Source of the DNA: Desulfovibrio sp. X2
GTDB taxonomy: Bacteria > Desulfobacterota > Desulfovibrionia > Desulfovibrionales > Desulfovibrionaceae
Length of the DNA: 64,000 nt
NCBI RefSeq assembly: GCF_000422205.1
Contig: NZ_ATHV01000064.1
Coordinates: forward strand, 124,001-188,000
Reading direction: 5' to 3'
The translations under genes and the position numbers were made by a program. The notes beneath the pieces were generated by a model. It worked only from the letters and a program-made list of their open reading frames with translations. It did not search any database and was not told where the DNA came from. Shown here one piece after another: positions 1 to 8,821 of the stretch. Position 1 is the stretch's first letter, and the number at the start of each line of letters is the position of its first letter.

Positions 1-1648
1 TGGAGTCGGAACCGATGCACGAGCGCAGGTGCTTGTCGCTGTAGAAGGACTGCAGGGTGGGGATGTCGTAGAGGATGTCCACGAGCGCGGCACGGCGCGC
101 GGCGCAGGCCTCGTCGTCCCCGGCGCACGAGAGGTCGTCGACGATGGCCATGATCAGGCGCTTGAGGCGGATGACGTTGCCGGTGTTCAGGGCGTCCTGC
201 AGTTCCAGGATGCGTTCCGCGTCCAGTTCTCGGCCCAGGCTCTTGTTCTTGAGGTTCAGTATCTCCAGATGGGTGACGCCGCCCCCGCACGAATAGAGCA
301 GCTCGAGCACGTCCTCGGCGCGCAGATAGGAGAGATTCAGCACCACGTTGGCCTTGGGGGGCAGCTCGCGCAGCCGCTCGAGCAGCCTGGGCGCGGGCAG
401 GGTGAGCAGCGAGGGAACGTGCTCGCCCTCGGACGCCATGTCCGGAGCGGGCGAGAGGGAGGACTCGCCCCTGCGCAGATGGCGCTCGATGATCTCGTAG
501 ACCCCGAGGTGGTTCATGCGGCCGACCAGGGCCTCGATGCGCGCGGCCTCCTCGGGCGTGGCGCCCGCGTGCCGCTCGCGCAGCTCGGCCACGCGGCGCC
601 GCATCAGCGGCAGCATGCGCTCCAGGATGCAGCGGCCGAGATGGTGGATGGAGACCTGCCCGGCGCCCACGAAGGCCCTGAACTCGGCCTCGCTCAAGGG
701 CGGCAGGTCGATGCCGAGCTCTTCGGACAGGACGTTGCGGTCCTCGTCGTTGAAGCGCGCGAGCAGCCGCAGCACGTAGGCCTCGTGGTAGCGGCCGACC
801 TCACGGCCCTCCTCCATGAGTTCCTGCACGGCGGGCAGGCCGAGAAAGTCGATGAAGCCCCTGGAGTTGCCGAAGCCGCGCGGCACCCAGATGAGCTTGG
901 CGAACTTGTCGCGCAGGCGCACGTAGAACTCGATGCCCACGCGCACCTCGATGCCCATGATCTCGGCCGCGGCCAGGAGCTCCTTGGCCGCCTCCACGGG
1001 AACGTGGCTGTAGTAGATGACCGTGAGCGAACGCAGCCCCTTGATCCAGGCGTCCATGACCAGGTGCGTGGCGGACTTGCGGCCCTTGGTGTTCACGTCG
1101 TGGACGTGGTCGTCGAAGGAGACCTGGTTCCACTCCTCGGGCATCTCGATGAGATGGTACCTGCGCAGCTGTGCGCGCACGTCGCGCGGGCGTCCGGAGG
1201 TCACGAGGCGGAAGTCGCGGGCGAGCATGAGCTGCGTGGCCAGATCCTCGCCGCGGCTGCGGATGAGGTTCTTCATGATCTCGACCAGCACGCGCGCCGC
1301 GTTGACGCGCAGGCTGCCCCGCGAGGTGTAGAGCACCTCGTCGCGCAGCATGCGCAGGGCGCTCAGCCGGTCCTCGGCCTTGCCTATCTCGAGCGAGCCC
1401 AGGAGGTGGGCCACGGCGTGCGCGATGCGCAGCGCGCGCTGCGCGGCCATCTCCTTGATGCCGTGGGGGTGCATGTAGGGCGCCAGCCGCCGCCGCTGCC
1501 CCGGGATGTCCTCGCGCAGGACGACGTCCTGCACTATCCGCAGCAGTTCGTGGTCGCGCCTGTCGAAAAGCAGCGGGGAGACGCGGCCGGAGTGCGGCCG
1601 GGGGTCACGCTGCACGGCTGCGGCGCCGCCTGGTTCTCTTGTCATCAT
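1..1648 (-). CDS. Conserved protein with PHP-like motif, partial (C-terminus beyond left edge)
   Basis: An uninterrupted leftward frame of 549 codons starts at a tandem ATG-ATG (1648/1645) and runs off the left edge without a stop, so it is the 5' part of a larger gene. Around residues 175-185 it has DDHVHD followed by an Asn-Thr-Lys-Gly stretch, and later a GIEFY segment. Both resemble the His-x-His and GIE motifs of PHP-type phosphoesterases. The rest is Arg/Leu/Glu-rich and looks helical, with no signal peptide or membrane segment. It is divergent from the lactonase gene, with 138 bp between them. The PHP link is motif-based inference and the biological role is unknown. Confidence 0.75.
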   Translation of the reverse strand, partial: MMTREPGGAAAVQRDPRPHSGRVSPLLFDRRDHELLRIVQDVVLREDIPGQRRRLAPYMHPHGIKEMAAQRALRIAHAVAHLLGSLEIGKAEDRLSALRMLRDEVLYTSRGSLRVNAARVLVEIMKNLIRSRGEDLATQLMLARDFRLVTSGRPRDVRAQLRRYHLIEMPEEWNQVSFDDHVHDVNTKGRKSATHLVMDAWIKGLRSLTVIYYSHVPVEAAKELLAAAEIMGIEVRVGIEFYVRLRDKFAKLIWVPRGFGNSRGFIDFLGLPAVQELMEEGREVGRYHEAYVLRLLARFNDEDRNVLSEELGIDLPPLSEAEFRAFVGAGQVSIHHLGRCILERMLPLMRRRVAELRERHAGATPEEAARIEALVGRMNHLGVYEIIERHLRRGESSLSPAPDMASEGEHVPSLLTLPAPRLLERLRELPPKANVVLNLSYLRAEDVLELLYSCGGGVTHLEILNLKNKSLGRELDAERILELQDALNTGNVIRLKRLIMAIVDDLSCAGDDEACAARRAALVDILYDIPTLQSFYSDKHLRSCIGSDS

Positions 1649-1786
1649 CGCGGTCCGGCACTATATCCTTTAACATGGCAGCCGAGGAGCACGGATGCGG
1701 ACCTCCGCCGTCCGTGCCGGGCGTAACCTTTTCGTAACATTCGCGCCCATTAATTCACAATCAAAAAACACACCGGAAGTCGGCGC

Positions 1787-2542
1787 ATGAACACCTACGT
1801 GATCCACCCCATCGTCATGGGCAGCAAGCTGTTCGACCAGGGCATGATGACCTACCAGCACGGATACGGCAGGCCGTTCGCCATCCCCATCTATGCCTGG
1901 TACCTCGAGGGCGGGGACAAGCGCGTGCTCGTGGACACGGGCGAGATGCAGCCCATCCGCTCCGAGGACCGGGAGCGGGCCGTGGGCGGCCGCATCTACA
2001 CCTTCGAGGAAGGCCTCGCCCTGTACGGCCTCACGCCCGAGGACATCGACGTGGTCATCCACACCCACCTGCACAGCGACCACTGCGAGAACGACTACAA
2101 GTGCGTCAACGCGCAGATCTGGGTACACGAGAACGAGCTCGCGCGCATCCACGATCCCCACCCCCTCGATTACCGCTACAACGAGGAATACATCGAGGAC
2201 GTGGAGGAGCGCGGACAGATCCGCGCGCTTTCGGGCGACGCGCAGATCCTGCCCGGGATACGCGTGGTGCACACCCCGGCGCATACGGACGGCGGCCTGA
2301 CGGTGCTCGTGGACACGGCGCAGGGCGTGGCCGCCATCACCGGATTCTGCGTGATCAAGGAGAACCTCTTCCCGCCCAGGGAGGTCGCGGCCATGGAGAT
2401 GGAGGTCATCCCTCCCGGCACCTGCGTCAATCCGTACGAGGCCTACGACGTGATGCTGAAGGTCAAGGGCATGGCCGACATCCTGATCCCCCTGCACGAC
2501 CCGGGCTTCGCCTCGGGCGCGCCCATCCCCGGCCCGGCCTGA
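1787..2542 (+). CDS. Metallo-beta-lactamase-fold N-acyl homoserine lactonase-family hydrolase
   Basis: This 251-residue protein has the MBL metal motif HxHxDH at residues 94-99 (HLHSDH), a third metal His in TPAHTDGG (H166) and a late His in LIPLHDPGF. Order and length match the AttM/AhlD-type lactonase family, which opens lactone rings such as N-acyl homoserine lactones. The position that normally carries the metal-bridging Asp (a Gly-Asp after the TPxH motif) reads ITGFC, so the second metal site may be altered. There is no signal peptide, so it is probably cytoplasmic. The start is the ATG behind a GGAAG. The family call is firm; the true substrate is not known from sequence. Confidence 0.8.
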   Translation: MNTYVIHPIVMGSKLFDQGMMTYQHGYGRPFAIPIYAWYLEGGDKRVLVDTGEMQPIRSEDRERAVGGRIYTFEEGLALYGLTPEDIDVVIHTHLHSDHCENDYKCVNAQIWVHENELARIHDPHPLDYRYNEEYIEDVEERGQIRALSGDAQILPGIRVVHTPAHTDGGLTVLVDTAQGVAAITGFCVIKENLFPPREVAAMEMEVIPPGTCVNPYEAYDVMLKVKGMADILIPLHDPGFASGAPIPGPA

Positions 2543-2585
2543 GCCCCGCCGGGGGGGGCAGCTCCTCCAGGCCTGAAAATCAGTG

Positions 2586-2616
2586 CGCCGCACGGGCCTT
2601 TCCGGCCTGTGCGGCG
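2586..2616 (-). terminator. Hairpin 3' of the HD-GYP gene, possible terminator
   Basis: CGCCGCAC and GTGCGGCG form an 8-bp stem with a further GGCC/GGCC pairing inside. On the minus strand the hairpin is followed by a short interrupted T-run (TGATTTTC). It lies between the convergent lactonase and HD-GYP genes. The weak T-tract makes the call uncertain. Confidence 0.4.
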
Positions 2617-2671
2617 TCTCGCGACTTGCCCACGGCGACGGATGCGGCTTCGTTGCGTGGGCGGGCGGGGC

Positions 2672-4141
2672 TCAGGCCGTGGGAGCCAGCTCGGCGCCGC
2701 CCGCGGCCACGAGCCCGGCCCAGGCGCCGACGACCTGCGGGTCCCACTGCGTGCCCGCTCCGGCATTCAGGGTCGCCAGGGCGTCGGACACGGCCATGCC
2801 GTGGCGGTAGGCCCGGTTGGAGACCATGGCCTCGAAGCCGTCCGCCACGCTGACGATGCGCGAGAGGATGGGAATGTTCTCTCCGGTGAGTCCGTCCGGA
2901 TAGCCGCGCCCGTCCATGCGCTCGTGATGGTGGTAGATGATCGGCAGGACCTCTTCCAGCGAGGCCACGCGGCTGACGATGTCGCGGCCGATGGTCGGAT
3001 GGCGGCGCATGACCCCGAGCTCCTCGTCGGTCAACCCCTCGGGCTTGTTGAGCACGCTGTCCGGCACGCCGATCTTGCCCACGTCGTGCAGCAGTCCGGC
3101 CACGCGCAGGAGCTCCAGGTCGCGCGGGCCGAGGCCGCAGGCCTTGCCGAGGCGGAAGGCGTATTCGCCGACGCGCTCCGAATGGCCGCAGGTGTAGGGA
3201 TCCTTCGCCTCCACCGCGCGCACGAACGAGGTGATGACGCCCATGCTGATGTCCTCGATCTGGCGGTGCTTCACGGTGCAGTCGAGGACCGCGGAGGCGT
3301 GCGAGGCGAGGAAGGTCAGCAGGCGCAGGTCGTTGACCGAATAGGCCCCTTCCGAGCCGCCGCGCATGAGCACCACGGCTCCCAGGCGGTGGGCTCCATT
3401 GGAGAGCGGCGCGATGAGCAGCGACATGTCCTCCAGGGAAGCGGGCAGCGAACGGCCGGAGGCGCGCACGGCGCGCAGACTGGCCGGGTCGATGAGCTTG
3501 GGCGCGTTGCGCTCCATGAGCCGCCGGGCCAGGGCGCCGCACCAGCCGAGCAGGCCGGGCGCCAGGGAGGTGCCGTTGCAGGAGACCGGGGCGCGGCCCG
3601 CGTAGGGCCCCTCGTCGGCAAAGTAGAAGGCCATGCCCTCCGGCGCGAAGGCCCCGCGCACCCGGACCAGGAACTCCCGGAGGAGATCGTCGAAATTCTT
3701 CTTTTCCTTGAGCGCCTCGCCCAGACCGAAGACGGCCATGAGCCCCGCACCGTCCGGCGCGGCGCCGCGCAGCCGCCGCTCCTGCAGCGCCTTGTCCACG
3801 CGGGCCATGAGGTCAGACACGTTGAAGGGCTTGAGCATGTAGTCCACGGCCCCGAGCTGCAGGCACTCCACGGCGTTCTCGATGCAGCCGTAGCCCGTGA
3901 GGAAGATGACCTCGACGTCGATCTCGCGGCGCTTGATCTCGCGCAGAAGATCCATGCCTCCCATCTCGGGCATGCGCATGTCCAGGACGGCGCAGTCGAT
4001 GCCGCCGGTCTCGAGGATCGGCAGGGCGCGCCTGCCGTTGCCCGCGGTCAGCACCTCGTGCCCCCGGTCCGCCAGCGCCTCGCGGCAGACCTCCACGAGC
4101 GCGGGCTCGTCGTCCACCAGGAGTATGCGGCTGCCGATCAT
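2672..4141 (-). CDS. Response regulator with GAF and HD-GYP domains (c-di-GMP phosphodiesterase)
   Basis: The product has 489 residues if started at MIGSRILLVDDE, which has a GGAGAG 10 bp upstream; an upstream in-frame extension is unlikely. A CheY-like receiver occupies 1-120 (D54 phosphoacceptor, K104). A GAF-like region covers about 130-290. An HD-GYP domain fills 305-480 with HDVGK (H352, D353) and HHHERMDGRGYP, so the catalytic metal and GYP residues are intact. HD-GYP proteins hydrolyse cyclic di-GMP, so this protein probably lowers it when phosphorylated by a partner kinase. It is divergent from the HDOD-kinase gene, a possible partner. No membrane segment is seen. Confidence 0.9.
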   Translation of the reverse strand: MIGSRILLVDDEPALVEVCREALADRGHEVLTAGNGRRALPILETGGIDCAVLDMRMPEMGGMDLLREIKRREIDVEVIFLTGYGCIENAVECLQLGAVDYMLKPFNVSDLMARVDKALQERRLRGAAPDGAGLMAVFGLGEALKEKKNFDDLLREFLVRVRGAFAPEGMAFYFADEGPYAGRAPVSCNGTSLAPGLLGWCGALARRLMERNAPKLIDPASLRAVRASGRSLPASLEDMSLLIAPLSNGAHRLGAVVLMRGGSEGAYSVNDLRLLTFLASHASAVLDCTVKHRQIEDISMGVITSFVRAVEAKDPYTCGHSERVGEYAFRLGKACGLGPRDLELLRVAGLLHDVGKIGVPDSVLNKPEGLTDEELGVMRRHPTIGRDIVSRVASLEEVLPIIYHHHERMDGRGYPDGLTGENIPILSRIVSVADGFEAMVSNRAYRHGMAVSDALATLNAGAGTQWDPQVVGAWAGLVAAGGAELAPTA

Positions 4142-4204
4142 GCGTTCAGCTCTCCGGACATGGCGGCTGCATGGAAATGAAGGAAGATGCGGACAGAAGA
4201 TACG

Positions 4205-4223
4205 CGTCCGACAAAATCGGACG
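4205..4223. repeat. Short inverted repeat upstream of the HD-GYP gene
   Basis: Seven-base arms CGTCCGA and TCGGACG flank CAAAA, 64 bp upstream of the HD-GYP start and in its probable leader. It could be an operator or a small hairpin. A single copy gives no further support. Confidence 0.3.
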
Positions 4224-4417
4224 GATGGTGACGAAAATCGGGCGCGCATCGCCACGTTGCAGGGCGCAAAGCGAATTTCTCCTGCATGTCGTAATGGCGA
4301 TACCCAAATCCATTAGTATTGTCCAGATTGGCGGCCGAGGTCCATGATACTTTCTTTTTTTGCCGTCTTCCGGTAAAGAACCCGCGTATCCACGCCATCA
4401 TCCAACGGGGAATCCTC

Positions 4418-7099
4418 TTGGCACGAATCGACACCGCCCAGGACCAGGTCGAAAGCGAAACCCTCAAGTCCCTGGTCACGGCCGTGGAAGGCCTCCCCTC
4501 CCCTCCCCCGGTCGCCGTATCCATCCTCTCCAAGGTTTCCTCCGACACGGACATGGAAGAGGTCTCGCGCTACGTCGCAGCGGACCCCGCCGTGGCGCTC
4601 AAGGTCCTGAAGCTCGCCAACTCGCCGGTCTACAACCGCCAGTCCAAGGTCGCGAGCCTGGAGAAGGCCATCGTCATCCTGGGCATCTCCGCGCTGAAGA
4701 CCATCCTCCTCGGCTCCTTCATCCGCGAGTCCCTGCTCCACGAACGCAAGGCCGACGACCCCTTCCTGCAGGACTACTGGAAACACTCCCTGGCCTGTGC
4801 CGTGACCGCGCAGCTCCTGGCGGAGCGGCTCCGTCCCGAGGACAAGGAGGAGGCCTTCATCTGCGGCATGATGCACGACCTGGGCAAGGCCGTGCTCCTA
4901 CTGCTCAGGCCCGAGACCTACGAGCGCATCCTGGAACTTTCCTCGCACACGGGCGACGACCTCTGCGACCTGGAGCGCATGGCCTTCCAGGCGGACCACG
5001 GCCTGGTCGGCAAGTGGCTGGCCGACGCCTGGGGACTGCCGACGCAGCTCGTGGAGGCGGCCTGGCTGCACCACCAGCCCGAGTCCCTGCCCGAGAAGCC
5101 GGGGGGCCGCGTCGGCATGCTCGGCATCGTCATGCTGGCCGACAGGCTCTGCCAGGACGTGATGATGGATTTCGGGGCCGCCGATCATCCGGCGGGCACC
5201 CTGGCCCTGGCCAAGCGGCTCGGGGTCAAGGAAGAAACGCTCGACAACGTCAGGCCGCTCATCGCCGAACGCTACGCCGCCCAGGCAGGCCTCTTCGACC
5301 TGAACGGCGACCAGTCGGCCTTCTACGCCGAGGCCCTGCAGCGCGCCAACGCCAAGCTCGTGAACATGGGGCTCGAGAAGACCCGCAAGAAATCCCTGCT
5401 CGCCCGCTCCCAGCGTCTTCTCGGCGCGTCCTCGCGCCTGGCCGCCGCCCTGTCCGGCGCGAGCACGGAGAAGAACATCGTCGACGCGGTGCAGCGCGAG
5501 GTCTTCCAGGGGCTCGGCACGCCCTGCGGCGCGCTCGTCCTGTTCGGGCCGGACGCCTCCTCGCGGGGACTCCTCTGGGACGGCCGGACAGTCCGCCGCT
5601 TCACCGCGGACAAGGGCAAGCGCATCGAGCTTCCCGGCTGCCCGGACGACATCACCGTGCTCCTCAACCACCGCCTGTCCGGCGGAAACGGCACGCGCGA
5701 GGCCATGGAGGAGAGGCTCGGCCAGGTGCTGGCCCTGCCCCTGGAATTTTCCGGCACCCACCTGGGCGACCTGCTGGCCGAGCTGCCCTGCGAGCCCGGC
5801 CTGCCCACGGGCGACCAGGACGTGGCGGGACTGCGCCAGATCGCGGGCCATCTCTCCGCCAACCTGCACCGCCTGCATCTCACCGCCCAGCTCGAGCGCC
5901 GGGCCGAGGACCTGAGCCAGGCCCTGGCCAAGCTCGGCCGCGCCAAGGAGAAGGCCCTGCAGGCCGAGCGCCTGGCCGCCGTGGGCCAGCTCGCCGCGGG
6001 GGCCGCGCACGAGATCAACAATCCGCTGTCCATCATCTACGCGCGCGCCCAGATCATGGAGCAGAAGGAGACGGACCAGCAGAAGAAGCGCAGCCTGCGT
6101 CAGATGTGCGACCAGATCGAGCGCATCACGGGCATCCTGCAGAACCTCATGGATTTCGCCCGCCCGGCTCCGCCGCGCCTGCAGGACATCTCGCTGAACG
6201 ACGCCGTGGACAAGAGCCTCGGGCTTCTGCGCGACGGACTGTCCCAGGCCGGCATCCAGGTGGAGAAGAAACTCGCGCCCGACATGCCCATGGTCAAGGC
6301 CGACCCCACGCAGCTGCAGTCGCTCATCGTCAACCTGGCCATCAACGCCCAGCACGCCATGCAGGACAAGGGCGGGCAGCTGCGCGTGGCCACGCGGCTC
6401 GACGAGACCGGCCACCGCGCGATGCTCACGGTGCGCGACGACGGCCAGGGCATCCCCAAGGACATCCTCGGCCGCATCTTCGAACCCTTCTTCACCACCA
6501 AGGAGGCGGGCAAGGGCACGGGGCTCGGCCTGTCCATCTGCTACGGCATCGTGCAGAGCCACAACGGGACCATCGAGGTCAAGAGCGAGGAAGGCGCCTG
6601 GACCGAGGTCTGCGTCGCCTTTCCCCTCGATTCCGCGCTGGCGCGTCCGGCTCCCGCGCCGCGCAGTGAGGAGCCCGTTCGCCACGGTCCGGCGGACATC
6701 CTGGTCGTCGACGACGAGCAGCACATCCGCGACATCCTGGTGGAATCCCTGGAGGCCGCAGGTTTCCGCACCGACACCGCCACCGACGGCCATGAGGCCC
6801 TGGCACGCGTCGCGGAGCGTCCCTACCGCCTGATCCTCCTGGACATCGTCATGCCCAGGCGCGACGGCCTCTCCGTGCTCAAGGCCGTGACCTCGACCAT
6901 CAAGGACACCCCGGTCATCGTGCTCACCGGCCTCGCAGGCCAGGACGAAATGCGCCGGGCCGTGGAGCTCGGGGCCGCGGCCTGCCTGCGCAAGCCCTTC
7001 CAGATGGACGCCCTGCTCGGCAAGGTGCGCGAGCTGCTCGGCCAGGGGACTACGGAACAGACCGCCGGGCAGGCCGCCCGCACGGGCAGGGACGCATGA
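4418..7099 (+). CDS. HDOD domain - histidine kinase - receiver hybrid
   Basis: The start is taken as TTG 4418, just behind AACGGGGAA; an upstream TTG at 4319 is possible. From that start the protein has 893 residues. HDOD output/sensor domain: residues 15-220 with an HD pair at 153-154. A GAF-like region of about 340-500 and a coiled linker follow. HisKA has H531 (AAHEINNP), and the ATPase domain has N- and G-boxes (DDGQGIP, GKGTGLGLS). The C-terminal receiver has D809 and a conserved Lys in RKPF. No membrane segment is seen, so this is a soluble hybrid kinase. It overlaps the ParA gene by 4 bp and is translationally coupled to it. Confidence 0.88.
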   Translation: MARIDTAQDQVESETLKSLVTAVEGLPSPPPVAVSILSKVSSDTDMEEVSRYVAADPAVALKVLKLANSPVYNRQSKVASLEKAIVILGISALKTILLGSFIRESLLHERKADDPFLQDYWKHSLACAVTAQLLAERLRPEDKEEAFICGMMHDLGKAVLLLLRPETYERILELSSHTGDDLCDLERMAFQADHGLVGKWLADAWGLPTQLVEAAWLHHQPESLPEKPGGRVGMLGIVMLADRLCQDVMMDFGAADHPAGTLALAKRLGVKEETLDNVRPLIAERYAAQAGLFDLNGDQSAFYAEALQRANAKLVNMGLEKTRKKSLLARSQRLLGASSRLAAALSGASTEKNIVDAVQREVFQGLGTPCGALVLFGPDASSRGLLWDGRTVRRFTADKGKRIELPGCPDDITVLLNHRLSGGNGTREAMEERLGQVLALPLEFSGTHLGDLLAELPCEPGLPTGDQDVAGLRQIAGHLSANLHRLHLTAQLERRAEDLSQALAKLGRAKEKALQAERLAAVGQLAAGAAHEINNPLSIIYARAQIMEQKETDQQKKRSLRQMCDQIERITGILQNLMDFARPAPPRLQDISLNDAVDKSLGLLRDGLSQAGIQVEKKLAPDMPMVKADPTQLQSLIVNLAINAQHAMQDKGGQLRVATRLDETGHRAMLTVRDDGQGIPKDILGRIFEPFFTTKEAGKGTGLGLSICYGIVQSHNGTIEVKSEEGAWTEVCVAFPLDSALARPAPAPRSEEPVRHGPADILVVDDEQHIRDILVESLEAAGFRTDTATDGHEALARVAERPYRLILLDIVMPRRDGLSVLKAVTSTIKDTPVIVLTGLAGQDEMRRAVELGAAACLRKPFQMDALLGKVRELLGQGTTEQTAGQAARTGRDA

Positions 7100-8550
7100 C
7101 CAAGGACCGCCTGCCCACGGCCGCGGCCCAGCACGCACGGGTCATCGCCATCGCCAGCGGCAAGGGCGGCGTGGGCAAGACCAGCGTGGCCGTGAACACG
7201 GCCGTGGCCCTGGCCGAGTCCGGACAGCGCGTCTGCCTGCTCGATGCGGACCTGGGCCTCGCCAACGTGGACATCCTGCTCGGCCTCTCGCCGGACAAGA
7301 CCCTCGAAGACGTGCTCTTCGACGGCCTGCCGCTCGAGCGCGCCCTGGTCCCGGTCTGCCGCGGCCTGGACGTGCTGCCGGGCAGCTCCGGCGTGCAGCG
7401 CATGGCCAACCTCTCAGCCCAGGCGCGCACCCGCCTCGTGCGCGAGGTGGAAAAGCTCGCGGACTACGATTTCCTGATCGTCGACAACTCGCCCGGCATC
7501 AGCCCGCAGATCGTCTCCCTGTGCCTCGCCGCGCAGGAGGTGGTCGTGGTCACCACGCCCGAGGCCACCTCCGTGACCGACGCCTATGCGCTGATCAAGG
7601 TCATGAAGGGCCGGGGGCTCGCGCGGCGGCCGCTGCTGCTGGTCAACCGGGCGCGGGGCGAGGCCCAGGCGCGCCTCGTCTTCGAGAAGGTGGACCAGAC
7701 GGCGCGCCGCTACCTGGGACAGGATTGCGCCTTCCTCGGCACCATCCTGGACGACCCGAGCATGGCCCGGGCGGCGGCCCTGCGCCGCCCCGTGTCCGAC
7801 GTCTCGGCCGCCTCGCCCGCGACCACGGGCTTCCGCCATCTGGCGGCCACCCTGTCCGCGGCCAAGGGCCCCTACGCCCGGCCCGCGCGCGGCGCCTCGG
7901 CCTTCTTCCGCGATTTCCTGGTCAAGGCCTCGGAAGCCTCCCTGGCCCAGGAGCAGGCCCAGCCCTCGAAGACGCAGGGCGCGCTCGCGGCCCTGCGCCA
8001 GAGCCGCCCCCTCGAGCGGCTCGAGGCCATCGCCGGGCTCGTGGAGAACCTGCCGGGCGCGCGCGACCGCGACGAGGCCCTGGCCACATGGCAGCGCCTG
8101 CGCGACGAGGTCGCGGACCTGCGCACCTCCCTCACGCCCGCCCTGGCCGGAGTCCTCTCAGAGAACGAAGGCCGTGCCCAGCAGGGACCGCGCGGACGCG
8201 CGGCCATCCTCTGCGACGATCCTTCCATGCGCGAGGTCCTGGCCGAGATCGTCATCGAACTCGGGCTCATGCCCATCGACGCCCTGACCCCGCCGCCGAT
8301 CCGCTCTCCCCTGCCGGGCCCGGCCCTGCTCCTGGCCTGCTGGGACGGCCCGCGCGAAACCCTGGAGAAATTCGTCCGCGACCACGGCGAGGCCCCCCTG
8401 GTGCTCATGGAGGGCTACCCCGGCAGCCGCGCGCAGAAAAGCGCAGCGGTACAGCGCGCCGCAGCCGTCGTCCGCCGCCCCTTCCGCATCGACGAGCTCA
8501 AGCGCGTCATCGCGCGTTTCTCCTCGGCCGCTCGCAACGCGGCGACCTGA
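7096..8550 (+). CDS. ParA/MinD-family ATPase with receiver-like C-terminal domain
   Basis: This 484-residue protein begins with a deviant Walker A (SGKGGVGKTS, about 20-29), then DADLGLANVD and VDNSPG, typical of the MinD/FlhG branch, and a full ATPase domain to about 260. A helical linker follows. The last 115 residues have the layout of a receiver: an acidic start (CDDPSM), alternating hydrophobic strands, and a final RRPF where KP is normal. The phosphoacceptor region (ACWDGP) and the Lys-to-Arg change suggest a degenerate, non-phosphorylated domain. It is coupled to the upstream hybrid kinase by an ATGA overlap. It probably links signalling to polar or flagellar placement, which is inference. 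Confidence 0.85.
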   Translation: MTKDRLPTAAAQHARVIAIASGKGGVGKTSVAVNTAVALAESGQRVCLLDADLGLANVDILLGLSPDKTLEDVLFDGLPLERALVPVCRGLDVLPGSSGVQRMANLSAQARTRLVREVEKLADYDFLIVDNSPGISPQIVSLCLAAQEVVVVTTPEATSVTDAYALIKVMKGRGLARRPLLLVNRARGEAQARLVFEKVDQTARRYLGQDCAFLGTILDDPSMARAAALRRPVSDVSAASPATTGFRHLAATLSAAKGPYARPARGASAFFRDFLVKASEASLAQEQAQPSKTQGALAALRQSRPLERLEAIAGLVENLPGARDRDEALATWQRLRDEVADLRTSLTPALAGVLSENEGRAQQGPRGRAAILCDDPSMREVLAEIVIELGLMPIDALTPPPIRSPLPGPALLLACWDGPRETLEKFVRDHGEAPLVLMEGYPGSRAQKSAAVQRAAAVVRRPFRIDELKRVIARFSSAARNAAT

Positions 8551-8554
8551 TCCG

Positions 8555-8596
8555 GAAAAAAGAAAAGGGCTGCGAACGCTTTGGCGATCGCAGCCC
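8555..8596 (-). terminator. Rho-independent terminator of tRNA-Arg
   Basis: On the minus strand GGGCTGCGA and TCGCAGCCC form a 9-bp stem followed by TTTTCTTTTTT, directly 3' of the leftward tRNA-Arg gene. Confidence 0.85.
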
Positions 8597-8607
8597 CGTG
8601 ATCTTCG

Positions 8608-8684
<77 letters not shown>

Positions 8685-8695
8685 GAAGGGAAGTG

Positions 8696-8724
8696 GTTCT
8701 ATGGCCTGGACGCCCGCTTGTCAA
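8696..8724 (-). promoter_or_regulatory. Sigma70-type promoter of tRNA-Arg
   Basis: On the minus strand TTGACA, a 17-bp spacer and TAGAAC end 12 bp before the mature tRNA 5' end. Confidence 0.8.
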
Positions 8725-8821
8725 GACGGATTGCCGAGTCGGCGCCCCGGCCGCCTTGGCAAGCGGCGCGGGCTGTGTCAGAAGACGGGGTTCTGAAATC
8801 GCAGCCGAGGGTTACGCGTCC

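Noticed and set aside
29-1726. A 565-codon rightward frame over the first gene
   Set aside because: It is the antisense shadow of the leftward PHP-like gene: low-complexity product rich in Ala, His, Val and Gly, with no motif, while the opposite strand shows motifs and normal codon bias.
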